A stretch of DNA of 64,000 bases from Diplolepis rosae. Taxonomy: Eukaryota > Arthropoda > Insecta > Hymenoptera > Diplolepididae. Within the stretch, counting starts at the first letter, position 1. The number at the start of each line of letters is the position of its first letter. Made by a program: the position numbers and the translations under genes. Of the stretch, positions 32,091 to 43,109 are shown piece after piece. The notes beneath the pieces are model-generated. The model was not told the origin of the DNA. It saw nothing but the letters and a program-made list of their open reading frames with translations, and did not search any database. Location of the stretch: the NCBI GenBank assembly GCA_030998225.1, contig JAPYXD010000704.1, positions 8,370,001 through 8,434,000 of the forward strand, in the 5' to 3' direction.

Positions 32091-33378
32091 AATATAAAGT
32101 GTACTCTGTACATTAATCAAACAAATTTAGAAGATGAATATTTTAATAAATATTCCTAAATATTATTGGAATATGATACATATCGATTTAGAAAAACTTC
32201 TTCAAAGTACTCAGACATTTTTCTTATTTTACGACATTTTTGCACCATGTTTGACCTTTGGGTAGGATTCAAGAAAACAATTGTAGACATACTTTCATTA
32301 CTTAGTAAAATACTATGAAGACTTGCTTTTTAAATTAAAGCGAAAACTTTTAAAACCTTTAACAATCGGTTGCATAGATTCTGCTCTAATCTTGGACGCA
32401 ATTAGAGAAATAGGTTTTTTTGCTTTTTTTAGATCTAGTTTTTGCCTTAAAAATAAAAGAAAGAAAACACATTTGAAATATTAAAATAAAAAAGCTTGTT
32501 TATTCTTAGAGAATCCCAAATATTCTGAAATAAAACTCCTTTCCACACCACCACGGAGGTAGAGTTTACTAGTAATAGTTCAATAAATTTTATGTACTCT
32601 AAATAAATTTTTTCGTAATTGCAGAAAACTTATTCCAAATAAAAAAATTTTATCTTTAAATTTACAGGATAATTAATTATAAAAATCGTTCGAATTTGAA
32701 TTTCAAGGACTTGTACACACTTTCAAGGCACATCGTTTTTCCTTTTGCAAAAATTTTTAAAACTTCTAACTTTTCAAGTAATTGGGAGAAGTACATTTAA
32801 AAAAAAAATTGTTTTCTCTACTTCCACTCGCGCTAGCTTAACAAATTTTCAGAATTTTACGATTTTATTAATATTGAATTAAGTGTCTACATTTTCTGAA
32901 ACTATCTACAGGAGAAAAATTTTAATACTTTAGTAAAGAAAGTTTTCTGAAAAGTTGTAGCTCAATCAGATTAATAGCCAAAAAGTTACCAATGTTTTAA
33001 ATCGCAAACGAACGGTATAGAGGTCAAATTGGAGACGAAAACAAATAATAATAGCAACCTTCTTTTGTTTTCTTCTAAGATATACTTGATTCTCGCTTTA
33101 TGCGTTATTTGAGAAGGCAAGAGTGTGGATTCTTCATATTTTTATCGTAATTCCTTATTGAAAACGGCAAAAGTAAGAATATTATATTATTATTTGGTGA
33201 TACGTGAGTGCTCTTACGTACGTTATTGTTTGATGCTTGTGGGTAAGTTTATTTTGTGAAACTTAATTTGTGTGCAGATTACAAATTATTCACATTCGCT
33301 CAATTTTATCGACTTTTCATCTTATTAATTCTTTTCAAATAATTCTGTTTTCCTTCGTCGTATAATTTATTGTTCACA

Positions 33379-33505
33379 ATGAGTAATCCGGTTGACCCAA
33401 ATTCGAGTGTTTTGAAGGACAGCCAGGTTCAATCGAAGGTTGACCACCGTTTGAACTCTGGTTCAAACGAATGTCAACCCGCTAGAAAAGTCATGAAAAT
33501 ATAAT
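33379..33505 (+). other. Short ORF upstream of the hAT frame (probable 5' coding part)
   Basis: The ATG at 33379 gives MSNPVDPNSSVLKDSQVQSK and about 20 more codons, to a TAA at about 33503. The hAT frame (33512 onward) is offset by one base and begins inside what looks like the second half of a BED-type zinc finger (CGKSEIEKHEASLSHRKK). One base of frameshift at AATATAATATAAC would join them. The right-arm copy (about 36360-36495) has the same sequence, so the break predates the duplication or reflects real gene structure such as an unseen splice. Confidence 0.45.
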
Positions 33506-33511
33506 ATAACG

Positions 33512-35500
33512 TTGCTATGTGGCAAATCGGAAATTGAAAAGCATGAAGCATCTTTATCACACAGAAAGAAGCAAGAGTTTTCAAATAAATTAGAATGTTA
33601 TGGAGTAGTAAGTGAAAATTCTTCTAATGTAACTGCCAATACTTACAGTGTTGAACCTTGTGTAGCAAGTTCTTCTGCTTCAGAATTCACAAATTCCACG
33701 ATTCCGGAAAGTGTTACTTTCAAACAGAAAGTACAAGAAGCAGAGATTAGGATTAGTACATTTTTCGTAGAGCATAATTTACCATTCGCGATTTCATCAG
33801 AATTGATAGGACATTTCCAAGATATGGAACCTTCGGTTTTAAAAGACGTTAGATTGAGCCACACTAAAATGGTCCTAGTTGTAAATAACGTCGTATGTGC
33901 TGCTGAAACTGATCGCATGGCAAATATTTTGCGTAAGCAATCATTTTCAGTGTACGAAGACGAAACGACCGACAGGACTCTAGAAAAGTGGCTGTCATTA
34001 ATGGTTCGATGTTTGGAGCCAACGACATTTTCTGTCAGGGTGGAATTGCTCCAGCTTATTAATGTAAATGCTTCGGATTGTTCTGCCTCTAAAATTTTTG
34101 ATGCGTTCGAAAAAGCATTGTCCGGGCAGAAAATCCCTTTATCTAATATCTGTGCTTTAGCTTGTGATAATGCACAGGTGATGGTCGGCAATAGGTCCTC
34201 ATTTAAAACAAAATTAAAGGAAAAAAGTCCCCGTTTAATTGTTTTCCCGTGGGTCTCGCATTCGTCAGCAATTGTAGCAAAATATGCTTGTGCCACAATC
34301 CCAGATGTAGAGGATTTAATCAAAGATTTGCCAGCTTTTCTTAATGCTAGCTCCAAGCGAACGGCTATTTTTCGATCGATTGTTTTGGAATTAGGAAATG
34401 ACTATCAAAAAATTCCTAGTCATTCTGAAACTCGCTGGCTTGTCCGCTATCGATGCATAGATATTATAATAAAGAATTGGGAAGTTATTCTTCAGTATCT
34501 TATGGTCCTCGTATCTGAGAAGGTAGAGAAGGCCAAAGGCTTGTTAGGAAAAATGCAGAATCCTTTGACACTCGCATATTTCCTATTCTTGAAATTTACT
34601 TTGAATAGGTTCAACGTATACAATGCGAAATTTCAAAGTCGCGAAACAATGGTTCAGGAACTCCAGCCAAACTCGGCTAAATTCTTCGTATGGATTCTTA
34701 GCAGTTATTTGAAAGAGGGTCTTCTTCAACCGTATTTATTCTTTCAAATCATTAGAAATGTTAACTTTGCAGATCCTAGTAATCAAAAGCCGCTTCAAGA
34801 CATTGACGTTGGTAAGGAAACGCGAGAATATTTCCAGCAGCAACTTACAAACAAGAAATTGCAAATAGTAGAAGTTGATCTATTTCTTCGTAATTGCTTG
34901 AAATTTTATGTCACAGCAAGCGAAGAAATTCGCAATCGACTTCCTTTTGATGACATCTTTTTGTCTTGCGTTGCTGTTTTCCGGCCTCAAGTAGCTTTCT
35001 ATGCTGATCGAAGCGAAACTTTTCCTAGGGTCTGGAAAGTTTGTCAAGATTTAGGGTCGTTTGATAGAATAGGTGTACAAAAAGAGTGGGATTCTTTACT
35101 CAAAATCAGACAGGAACTCAAAGAAAAGTGGTCGAATTTATCTTTTGACGAAATGTGGTCTAGTATCGGTGTATCTTCGACGAGTACAGGAGAAAAACTT
35201 TTTCCAAATTTGACCTCAGTATTGAATCATGTTCGGAGTCTTCCTCATTCAAATGCTGAGGCGGAGCGAGGTTTCTTCATGCTCACGGACGCGAAAACTC
35301 CCAAAAGAAATCGCTTAGGAAACAGGACGGTCAACTCAATTTGTGTTACTCGATCAGCCCTAAAGGCGAGAGCTGAAACAGCCAGAACAACGAGCATCAC
35401 TTCGAAGCATTTGCAATTAATGACCGAAAATCTATATGAGATGGCAGAAAGTGATAGGGAAAGTGGTTTGTCGCTCTTCGCTCACGAAGGAGAGGATTAA
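33512..35500 (+). CDS. hAT-family transposase (ZBED-like), 662 codons open
   Basis: Domains in order, counted from 33512: half of a zinc-finger region with CGKSEIEKHEASLSHRKK (about 3-20), a serine-rich linker, then the RNase-H-like core. The core has DETTD at about 150-154 (first catalytic acid), ALACDNAQVMVG at 215-226 (second), WVSHSSAIVA at 247-256, SETRW at 305-309, and the C-terminal hAT dimerisation motif LPHSNAEAERGF followed by KTPKRNRLGNRT at 577-606. The hAT family cuts and pastes DNA through a DDE core with this C-terminal region. The frame is open for 1989 bp but lacks an in-frame ATG before about residue 106, so either a frameshift, an upstream exon or decay affects the start. 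The second half lies in the palindrome spacer; the first 212 codons lie in the left arm and are repeated in antisense at 36359-35721. Confidence 0.85.
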   Translation: MLCGKSEIEKHEASLSHRKKQEFSNKLECYGVVSENSSNVTANTYSVEPCVASSSASEFTNSTIPESVTFKQKVQEAEIRISTFFVEHNLPFAISSELIGHFQDMEPSVLKDVRLSHTKMVLVVNNVVCAAETDRMANILRKQSFSVYEDETTDRTLEKWLSLMVRCLEPTTFSVRVELLQLINVNASDCSASKIFDAFEKALSGQKIPLSNICALACDNAQVMVGNRSSFKTKLKEKSPRLIVFPWVSHSSAIVAKYACATIPDVEDLIKDLPAFLNASSKRTAIFRSIVLELGNDYQKIPSHSETRWLVRYRCIDIIIKNWEVILQYLMVLVSEKVEKAKGLLGKMQNPLTLAYFLFLKFTLNRFNVYNAKFQSRETMVQELQPNSAKFFVWILSSYLKEGLLQPYLFFQIIRNVNFADPSNQKPLQDIDVGKETREYFQQQLTNKKLQIVEVDLFLRNCLKFYVTASEEIRNRLPFDDIFLSCVAVFRPQVAFYADRSETFPRVWKVCQDLGSFDRIGVQKEWDSLLKIRQELKEKWSNLSFDEMWSSIGVSSTSTGEKLFPNLTSVLNHVRSLPHSNAEAERGFFMLTDAKTPKRNRLGNRTVNSICVTRSALKARAETARTTSITSKHLQLMTENLYEMAESDRESGLSLFAHEGED

Positions 35501-35720
35501 TTCTAATGGCCAAGGCATGGCGTTAATCAATTTCAAACCCCTCTCTTACTCACAAAATAATGACATTTTATTTCTTATATCAGAGATACGTTCTTTATTC
35601 CTTTCTTCGCGTGCCTCGGGTATGGAAATTTTTTAGTTTTAATTATTATTTTGTGAGTAAGAAAACATACTGAAATTGAGTAATATCACGCTTTGGGCAT
35701 AAGTGAGAGGCAAGATATTA

Positions 35721-36359
35721 GATATTAGATAAAGGAATTTTCTGCCCGGACAATGCTTTTTCGAACGCATCAAAAATTTTAGAGGCAGAACAATCCGAAG
35801 CATTTACATTAATAAGCTGGAGCAATTCCACCCTGACAGAAAATGTCGTTGGCTCCAAACATCGAACCATTAATGACAGCCACTTTTCTAGAGTCCTGTC
35901 GGTCGTTTCGTCTTCGTACACTGAAAATGATTGCTTACGCAAAATATTTGCCATGCGATCAGTTTCAGCAGCACATACGACGTTATTTACAACTAGGACC
36001 ATTTTAGTGTGGCTCAATCTAACGTCTTTTAAAACCGAAGGTTCCATATCTTGGAAATGTCCTATCAATTCTGATGAAATCGCGAATGGTAAATTATGCT
36101 CTACGAAAAATGTACTAATCCTAATCTCTGCTTCTTGTACTTTCTGTTTGAAAGTAACACTTTCCGGAATCGTGGAATTTGTGAATTCTGAAGCAGAAGA
36201 ACTTGCTACACAAGGTTCAACACTGTAAGTATTGGCAGTTACATTAGAAGAATTTTCACTTACTACTCCATAACATTCTAATTTATTTGAAAACTCTTGC
36301 TTCTTTCTGTGTGATAAAGATGCTTCATGCTTTTCAATTTCCGATTTGCCACATAGCAA
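35721..36359 (-). pseudogene. Inverted partial copy of the hAT transposase N-terminal third
   Basis: On the minus strand it encodes the same 212 residues as the start of the 33512-35500 frame, ending at KIPLSNI, where the right arm of the palindrome stops. The DETTD motif is included, but the second catalytic acid, SETRW and the dimerisation motif are absent, so it cannot be a transposase. Its antisense orientation relative to the main frame, 220 bp beyond that frame's stop, means read-through transcription would pair the two copies. Confidence 0.88.
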
Positions 36360-37487
36360 CGTTATATTATATTTTCATGACTTTTCTAGCGGGTTGACAT
36401 TCGTTTGAACCAGAGTTCAAACGGTGGTCAACCTTCGATTGAACCTGGCTGTCCTTCAAAACACTCGAATTTGGGTCAACCGGATTACTCATTGTGAACA
36501 ATAAATTATACGACGAAGGAAAACAGAATTATTTGAAAAGAATTAATAAGATGAAAAGTCGATAAAATTGAGCGAATGTGAATAATTTGTAATCTGCACA
36601 CAAATTAAGTTTCACAAAATAAACTTACCCACAAGCATCAAACAATAACGTACGTAAGAGCACTCACGTATCACCAAATAATAATATAATATTCTTACTT
36701 TTGCCGTTTTCAATAAGGAATTACGATGAAAATATGAAGAATCCACACTCTTGCCTTCTCAAATAACGCATAAAGCGAGAATCAAGTATATCTTAGAAGA
36801 AAACAAAAGAAGGTTGCTATTATTATTTGTTTTCGTCTCCAATTTGACCTCTATACCGTTCGTTTGCGATTTAAAACATTGGTAACATTTTGGCTATTAA
36901 TCTGATTGAGCTACAACTTTTCAGAAAACTTTCTTTACTAAAGTATTAAAATTTTTCTCCTGTAGATAGTTTCAGAAAATGTAGACACTTAATTCAATAT
37001 TAATAAAATCGTAAAATTCTGAAAATTTGTTAAGCTAGCGCGAGTGGAAGTAGAGAAAACAATTTTTTTTTCAAATGTACTTCTCCCAATTACTTGAAAA
37101 GTTAGAAGTTTTAAAAATTTTTGCAAAAGGAAAAACGATGTGCCTTGAAAGTGTGTACAAGTCCTTGAAATTCAAATTCGAACGATTTTTATAATTAATT
37201 ATCCTGTACATTTAAAGATACAATTTTTGTATTAGGAATAAGTTTTCTGCAATTACGAAAAAATTTATTTAGAGTACATAAAATTTATTGAACTATTACT
37301 AGTAAACTCTACCTCCGTGGTGGTGTGTGCAAAAATGTCGTAAAATAAGAAAAATGTCTGAGTACTTTGAAGAAGTTTTTCTAAATCGATATGTATCATA
37401 TTCCAATAATATTTAGGAATATTTATTAAAATATTCATCTTCTAAATTTGTTTGATTAATGTACAGAGTACACTTTATATTTGAAAT

Positions 37488-37712
37488 TTGTATACACTCT
37501 AAATCTGAATCAGTCAAATTTTCACTGATTGAATCAGTAATTTGCCTTTTCACTGAATCATCAGTGGAAACAATATTTTTCACTGTTAAATCAGTTACGT
37601 TTCACTGAAGTAATCAGTGAAATTTGACTGATTCACAGAAACCTGTTTTTAGTTATTTAAATCAGTCAAATTTCACTGATAATCAGTAGATTTTGACTGA
37701 TTCATATTTGAA
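37488..37712. repeat. AATCAGTCAAATTTCACTGA cluster (right arm)
   Basis: The inverted copy of the cluster at 31868-32090, with a few base differences. Confidence 0.6.
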
Positions 37713-40167
37713 ATTTGTACAGTTTTTAAAAAAATCCGAAACTTTTTGAATTTAGTAGTTTATTTATAAAATTTGATTATGTTGTACTTGATATTTCTAT
37801 ATAGAACTTTAAGCATTTATGGACATAAAATTTCATTTAAAGTTTCTTCTATCGGTATTCAAAACTTTCAACAATTTTGCAAGATCAGTCAAATGCAAAA
37901 TTTGACAGAGTATTTAATCAAAATATTTACATTTATTTTTTAAATATTTTGAAAATAATTCGACTAAAATAATGATTAATAAGATTTTGTAACATTGTGG
38001 GAATATTGGAACGCTGCAAGATTAAATTTTGAGTACAATTTTCAATTAATGAATGTTTAAAGAATTGAGTGAAAGCATCAATTAAAAAATATTTTTACTT
38101 TATAAATTTGATTAAGTGCAGTAATAAGAAAATTTTGACTTTCTATAAAGCATTTCATTTATCTGATTAAAAGTCTGTGCATACGTCACTAAAACGTAAG
38201 ATTAAAAAACTTTAAACTGCTTTTACCATCAATCTATGAATGTGGATTTTAAACCGTAATTTAATGTGTCTTATTTTTTTTTGATAAAATATTTTTAACA
38301 TAATTTTTTGCTTAAAGTAGCCGATTTACTCGATTAAAAATTGGTCAACTTGTATATTTCAAAATTCTGTAATAAAAGTATTTTCATATTATGTTTTTGT
38401 ATCCTATGTGTAGAATTTTAATTTTAAAATTGAGATTTCTCACAAAGAAGAAAAATTGTCTTATTAAAGCAGTTTATTCCCAGAAATTAAAAATCATTTA
38501 CTTAATATTTCGATTCCAAACATTGAATATTTATTGACTTTGAATAAAACAGAAAAAAAATTTTTATGAAGTTTTAAAATCTTTTTACAATGTTACGAAT
38601 TGGGCCGAATTTAGAATTACGAAATCTTTCATTAGAAAAAGAAAAAGTCACTCACATGAAATAAACTTCTGTAAGAATTATCAAGATTGAAGAGATGTTA
38701 AAATATTTGAAAAATAATGCAATTGTAAAATTGCAATTTATATCAATATTTGACAAATTTTTAGCTTTCTCAATCAAAGCATTATCCGGAAATTTTTAGT
38801 TCCTATAAAAAGATGGAATATTTATCAATTTCTTGAATGTTCATACATTACAAAAATATCGAATTAGAGAATTATATGCAAAGTATTTTCCATTAAGAAG
38901 ACATAAACACGACATAATTAGTTTTATATCTACATTTTCAGCTTACTTTTTTGTGGCTTAAGCACACATTTTGAATTCGAAATACAAAAATGCTCTACAG
39001 AGTTGAAGTATTTCCTGAATCAATTATTGTTGATCCTGAATTCTATTGGAAAATTTGTTGTTTACTGTTCAAATCTTACTACGATTTCAGACGGACAGAC
39101 AAATTAAGAACTACAAAATATTTCATCCAAAAGATTGCACTCCTCCATAAAATCTTGTCAAATTGTAACAAGATTTGAACACTTCGAACGAACATTTTTA
39201 TGTAAAATTTAAAGTTGATTGATATTTATATGTTAATATGGAAATACCAATAAACACATATTTTAGCTTTTTAATTTATCTACTGCTATTAGACAATTTT
39301 CCATTTCCGTAGAGATTTTAAGTTTTGGAATGAAAAGTTTGTGCTTAGGCTACAAAAATGTGAGATGAAAATATTTCTAACATATAACTGAAAATACAAA
39401 TTATGAACTTGAATTTTATGTTCATTTTATCTTGATAGAAAATATTGTTCTAATTGAAAAATTGTTAAATGTACAAAATTAGTAAGAAGTATATAAATTT
39501 GAATGGAAAATTATATATTGATTCAAATTTTATACATTTATTGTCACTAAATTTCACTGAAAGTTTATTTTTGAAGTGTTGAAATCCTCATGAAATTTTC
39601 CAAGATCATACTGATGTTTATTTCATGCAGACTTTCTTCAAGAAATTGAAGAAAAGTGTTATTTCTTGAACTATATACTTCGTAAATTCAAATTCGTCGT
39701 CTGCTTCGCGCCTCTTTTGCACGTACTCGAGAAAAATACAATTCTTAATTTCGACTCGATAAACGAAAGCGTGAAATCTAAAAATAACTTGAAAACTCAA
39801 GCATTGTAACGAAGTCCGTCTTCGTGCACCTTCGGCTTTACACGAAGCTGGTGACCGCAGCGTGTAGCAGAGCCGACACACTGACACGCCACGTTTGCAT
39901 ATGTTTCTCCCAGATGGGAACGTGGTAGTTTATGAATGATCCCTTACCAAAATAATATCGAAATTCATTAAATCTTTTTGAATGCATATTGTTTTTAAAT
40001 ATTTGAATTCAAAATGACAGGAAATTGTTTTTATAACATTGAATCATTTTCAAACATGTGTTGTTTATGTTATAACTTAATATTTCCGTATCTGAAAGAT
40101 TTTTATAAACAATTCTGATTGTGAAATATAGTTTTTTCAAAATATTCATAATGCGCCAGACCCGCGA

Positions 40168-40655
40168 TGCTTAAGCGACACTCCTGGGATAGAAAGAGAG
40201 AGAGATCCTACCGCTCTCTCCCTTCTCTGTCTGATTTAAGATTCGCGTTTCCCCTATTGGATTAGCAGTTCATTTCTATATGTCGATGTGCTTTATTCTG
40301 AAACATCTGACGTCTAGTCATGGAAATTATGAACATTAAACAGTTATTGCTATTTTGTAATCTAGCTGATGCTTATGTTGGAGCTCTTGTGTAGCCGACT
40401 CAATCTATTGATTTCTGCATCCCATCTTAGATTAATTTTAAGGATTCTTCCAATTATATCTTTTGTTTTCTAGTTCCATACTTGAAACGATGCACATGGC
40501 TTTGTGAAGAGCCGAGTTTGTTTTTTTTGAATTTAAGATTTATATTAAGGTGTACTTTCCCATAATAAAGAGCTGAGATTCTCAGGTCCTACCGCGAACC
40601 CATGCAATAAAATCGGTTTTTCCTAGCAATGAAGAGATTGGAAATCGAAATTCTC
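40168..40655. other. Unique-looking DNA right of the giant palindrome
   Basis: Includes an AG-rich GAGAGAGAGAGATCC run near 40190. No frame or repeat end is recognised, and no BEL/Pao sequence is present, so this flank differs from the left one. Confidence 0.35.
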
Positions 40656-40659
40656 AGTC

Positions 40660-41546
40660 CCCTATTGAAAAACTTGACGTAAAAAATAACGTAAAAAATG
40701 ACGTAAAAAAGGACGTCAAAAATGGCGTAAAAAACGACGTCAAAAATGACATAAAAAACGACGTCAAAAATTACGTAAAAAACGAGGTAAAAAATTGGGA
40801 CAGTTTTTTACGTCATTTTTGACGTCGTTTTTTATGTCATTTTTGACGTCGTTTTTGACGTCGTTTTTGACGTAATTTTTTGTCTTTAAGAAGCCTTCCA
40901 TTTCCTATTACATTTTTGTGACTCCTTTACGAAATGCCCATTCCACTTTGAAGTAAATTATTTTATTATACAATAGTTCTTTTACTGATAAGCATTTCTC
41001 AATTACGATACCCAATGAACGACCGAATATAAATTGTTAAGGCTTCTTAAAGACAAAAAAGTACGTCAAAAACGACATAAAAAACGACGTTAAAAATTAA
41101 GTAAAAAACGATGTCAAAAATAGGGTTAGTTTTTTACGTCAGTTTTTACGTTATTTTTGACGACGTTTTTTACGTAATTTTTCGACTTTAAGAAGCCTTA
41201 ACAATTTATATTCGGTCGTTCATTGGATATCGTAATTGAGAAATGCTTATCAGTAAAAGAACTATTGTATAATAAAATAATTTATTTCAAAGTGGAATGG
41301 GCATTTCGTAAAGGAGTTACAAAAATGTAATAGGAAATGTAAGGCTTCTTAAAGACAAAAAAGTACGTCAAAAACGACGTCAAAAATGACATAAAAAACG
41401 ACGTAAAAAACTGTCCCAATTTTTAACCTCGTTTTTTACGTGATTTTTGACGTCGTTTTTTACGTCATTTTTGACATAATTTTTGACGTCGTTTTTTATG
41501 TCATTTTTGACGTCGTTTTTTACGTCAAGTTTTTCAATAGGGTCAG
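40660..41546. repeat. Foldback built of GACGT(A/C)AAAAA tandem units
   Basis: Ends CCCTATTGAAAAACTTGACG and CGTCAAGTTTTTCAATAGGG are exact inverses (about 40661 and 41541). Each arm is an array of units of about 9-18 bases, such as ACGTCAAAAATGACGTAAAA. A second, internal inverted pair (about 40890-41030 versus 41200-41340) carries AGGCTTCTTAAAGACAAAAA, TCGGTCGTTCATTGG and ACTATTGTATAATAAAATAA. It has no coding content. The structure is one large hairpin with smaller ones inside. Confidence 0.85.
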
Positions 41547-41549
41547 TCA

Positions 41550-42070
41550 GTTTTCAACATCGAGATAAAGTACAAGTCTGTACTCGGAACTAAATTACGT
41601 GTGTGATTATCAATAAGAGCTACCTTTTTGTCAAACATTGATTTCTTCTTTTATTTTTACACTCATGTGCTATCAATTTTGATGATTGAGTTTACTAATA
41701 ATTACAATTAAAAAAATTGAACTTTCTTAAACACGCATTGTTTTTGGCTTAATCGCTTCAATACATATGAGTGGATTTTTGTTCTCCTACGGATTGCAGC
41801 GAAAAGAACGTAGAGAGAGAAAAGAAGGTGGACAAAATTCTGAAAAATTAATAAAAAAGAATGTCCTAGCACCAATACTTTCCAAAATACAGCATTTCGA
41901 AGAAACCTATTTTTTTCGAGTATTGTCTGAAAATCGCTACTTTTCAAAAAGCCATCTAGAATTTGTATCATCGATGAACCTATATCAATATTTTCTGCAG
42001 ATGACTCAAAGTAGAGGTAATTATCTCAATTTAAGTCTAAGAACAACCCTCTATGTCCAATAGATCAGGA
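41550..42070. other. AT-rich DNA, no supported gene
   Basis: Opposed frames of about 90 codons near 41.7-42.0 kb overlap each other and have no motifs. Confidence 0.35.
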
Positions 42071-42074
42071 GCTA

Positions 42075-42251
42075 CACTGAGAAAACAGTTTTGTCAAATC
42101 AACAAAAATATTTTGTTGGTATTAATGCAACAAAATTCTTTTGTTGAGCCAAGAAAACATTTTGCTATATCAATCAAGTTTTGGTTACTTAAACAAAATG
42201 TTTTGTCAGGGCAGCAAAAAAAGTTTTGTTGCATACATTTTTTTATCAGTG
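42075..42251. mobile_element. Short CACTG-type MITE with TA duplication
   Basis: CACTGAGAAAACAGTTTTG at 42075 and a matching end ATCAGTG at 42251 are flanked by TA. The inside is packed with inverted AACAAAATNTTTTGTTG-type units. It is 177 bp and non-coding. Confidence 0.65.
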
Positions 42252-42379
42252 TAGGACCTCTCAAAGTTGAAACCTTTTTGCCTGTTTTCATGCTTGCTTG
42301 CTGTTGTTTTCTTTACAAAACACTTTCGAACCCACCTCTATGGTAGAAAATTTACCATATTTATAGACCATCAAGCCTT

Positions 42380-43104
42380 TGTCTAGCTTCACAACTCATG
42401 CGACGAAAAGCAGAGGAACGTCCGTTTTACTCTTATTCATCCGATGATGAAATGGATCTCTGCAATGTTTCCACAAGGAAAAGGGCTTTCAAAAAGAAAA
42501 CTCGTAAGCGCATAAGGTATCGCAAGGTTCCTCCGACTGTGGCGGAAATTGGAGTGATTTCCTTACCCCCGTGACGTTTTTGTGGCCGAGACCAGACCCT
42601 TCAGATTGATATGTCGATTCTAGCGACGTAACTCTTTGCAGGCTTGAATAAACTGCGATACCAGCTGGTGGAAACCTTGATAACACTCTGACGAAACCAC
42701 TATGTTCGTCTACACCGGGAAAGTCACCCCTCTTTTCTCCAGTACCTTCCTGTCAAATTCAATCTACCCACTTTAGCAAACCGCTAAGAAACCCAACTAC
42801 ATCACTTACGATCAGAATCTCACGCGATCCGTTAACTCTACTTAAAGACAATTTAGTACATTTCGTAGCTGCAGACTGTGAAATACCGACCGCAATAGGA
42901 CGAACATTGATAGACTTAGATCTTGTTGACTCTGAAGATCTGAAGAAGAAAAAGAAGAATTCTTATAATTTTATAACCCCTGAGGACCTATGCTGCGGTA
43001 AATCCAGTCTCAGGGTTGCAATGGGAAAGACAGGAGTTAAATCCTTCAGAATATCGCGGGTAGAGGATGGTTTGAAAGTCTCGAATATCGGTGCCAACGG
43101 TTAA
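42380..43104 (+). pseudogene. Decayed ORF, possibly macrodomain-like
   Basis: The first segment (about 42390-42575) reads LMRRKAEERPFYSYSSDDEM and KKKTRKRIRYRKVPPTVAEI to a TGA. After a stop near 42650, a second frame is open for about 150 codons to 43104, with LTLLKDNLVHFVAADCEIPT, AIGRTLIDLDLVDSEDL, LCCGKSSLRVAMGKTGVKSF and RISRVEDGL. The H-(F/C)-V-x-A-D-C segment and the closing KSFRISR.xD resemble TARG1-like macrodomains (ADP-ribose binding), which also occur in insect mobile-element proteins. That resemblance is from memory and is not secure. There is no ATG at the start of the second segment and at least one stop between segments. Confidence 0.38.
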
Positions 43105-43109
43105 TTGAG

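Larger units (their letters stand above)
29408..40167. repeat. Giant palindrome enclosing a hAT transposase
   Basis: The left arm (29408-34151, about 4744 bp) and right arm (35721-40167, about 4447 bp) are near-identical inverted copies, separated by a 1569-bp spacer (34152-35720). Matching landmarks include GCGCATTATGAATATTTTG (29420 and 40153), a GC-richer segment at 29690-29790 and 39790-39890, and the first 212 codons of the hAT frame. The main length difference is about 300 bp present only in the left arm (about 32250-32545). Outside the ends the flanks differ: BEL/Pao on the left, unrelated DNA on the right. Confidence 0.93.

Noticed and set aside
33643..34356. 237-codon antisense frame over the hAT transposase
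   Set aside because: Shadow frame on the opposite strand of a clear transposase.
40660..41546. Simple satellite or microsatellite
   Set aside because: Exact inverted ends and symmetrical arms show a bounded foldback element and not an open-ended tandem array.
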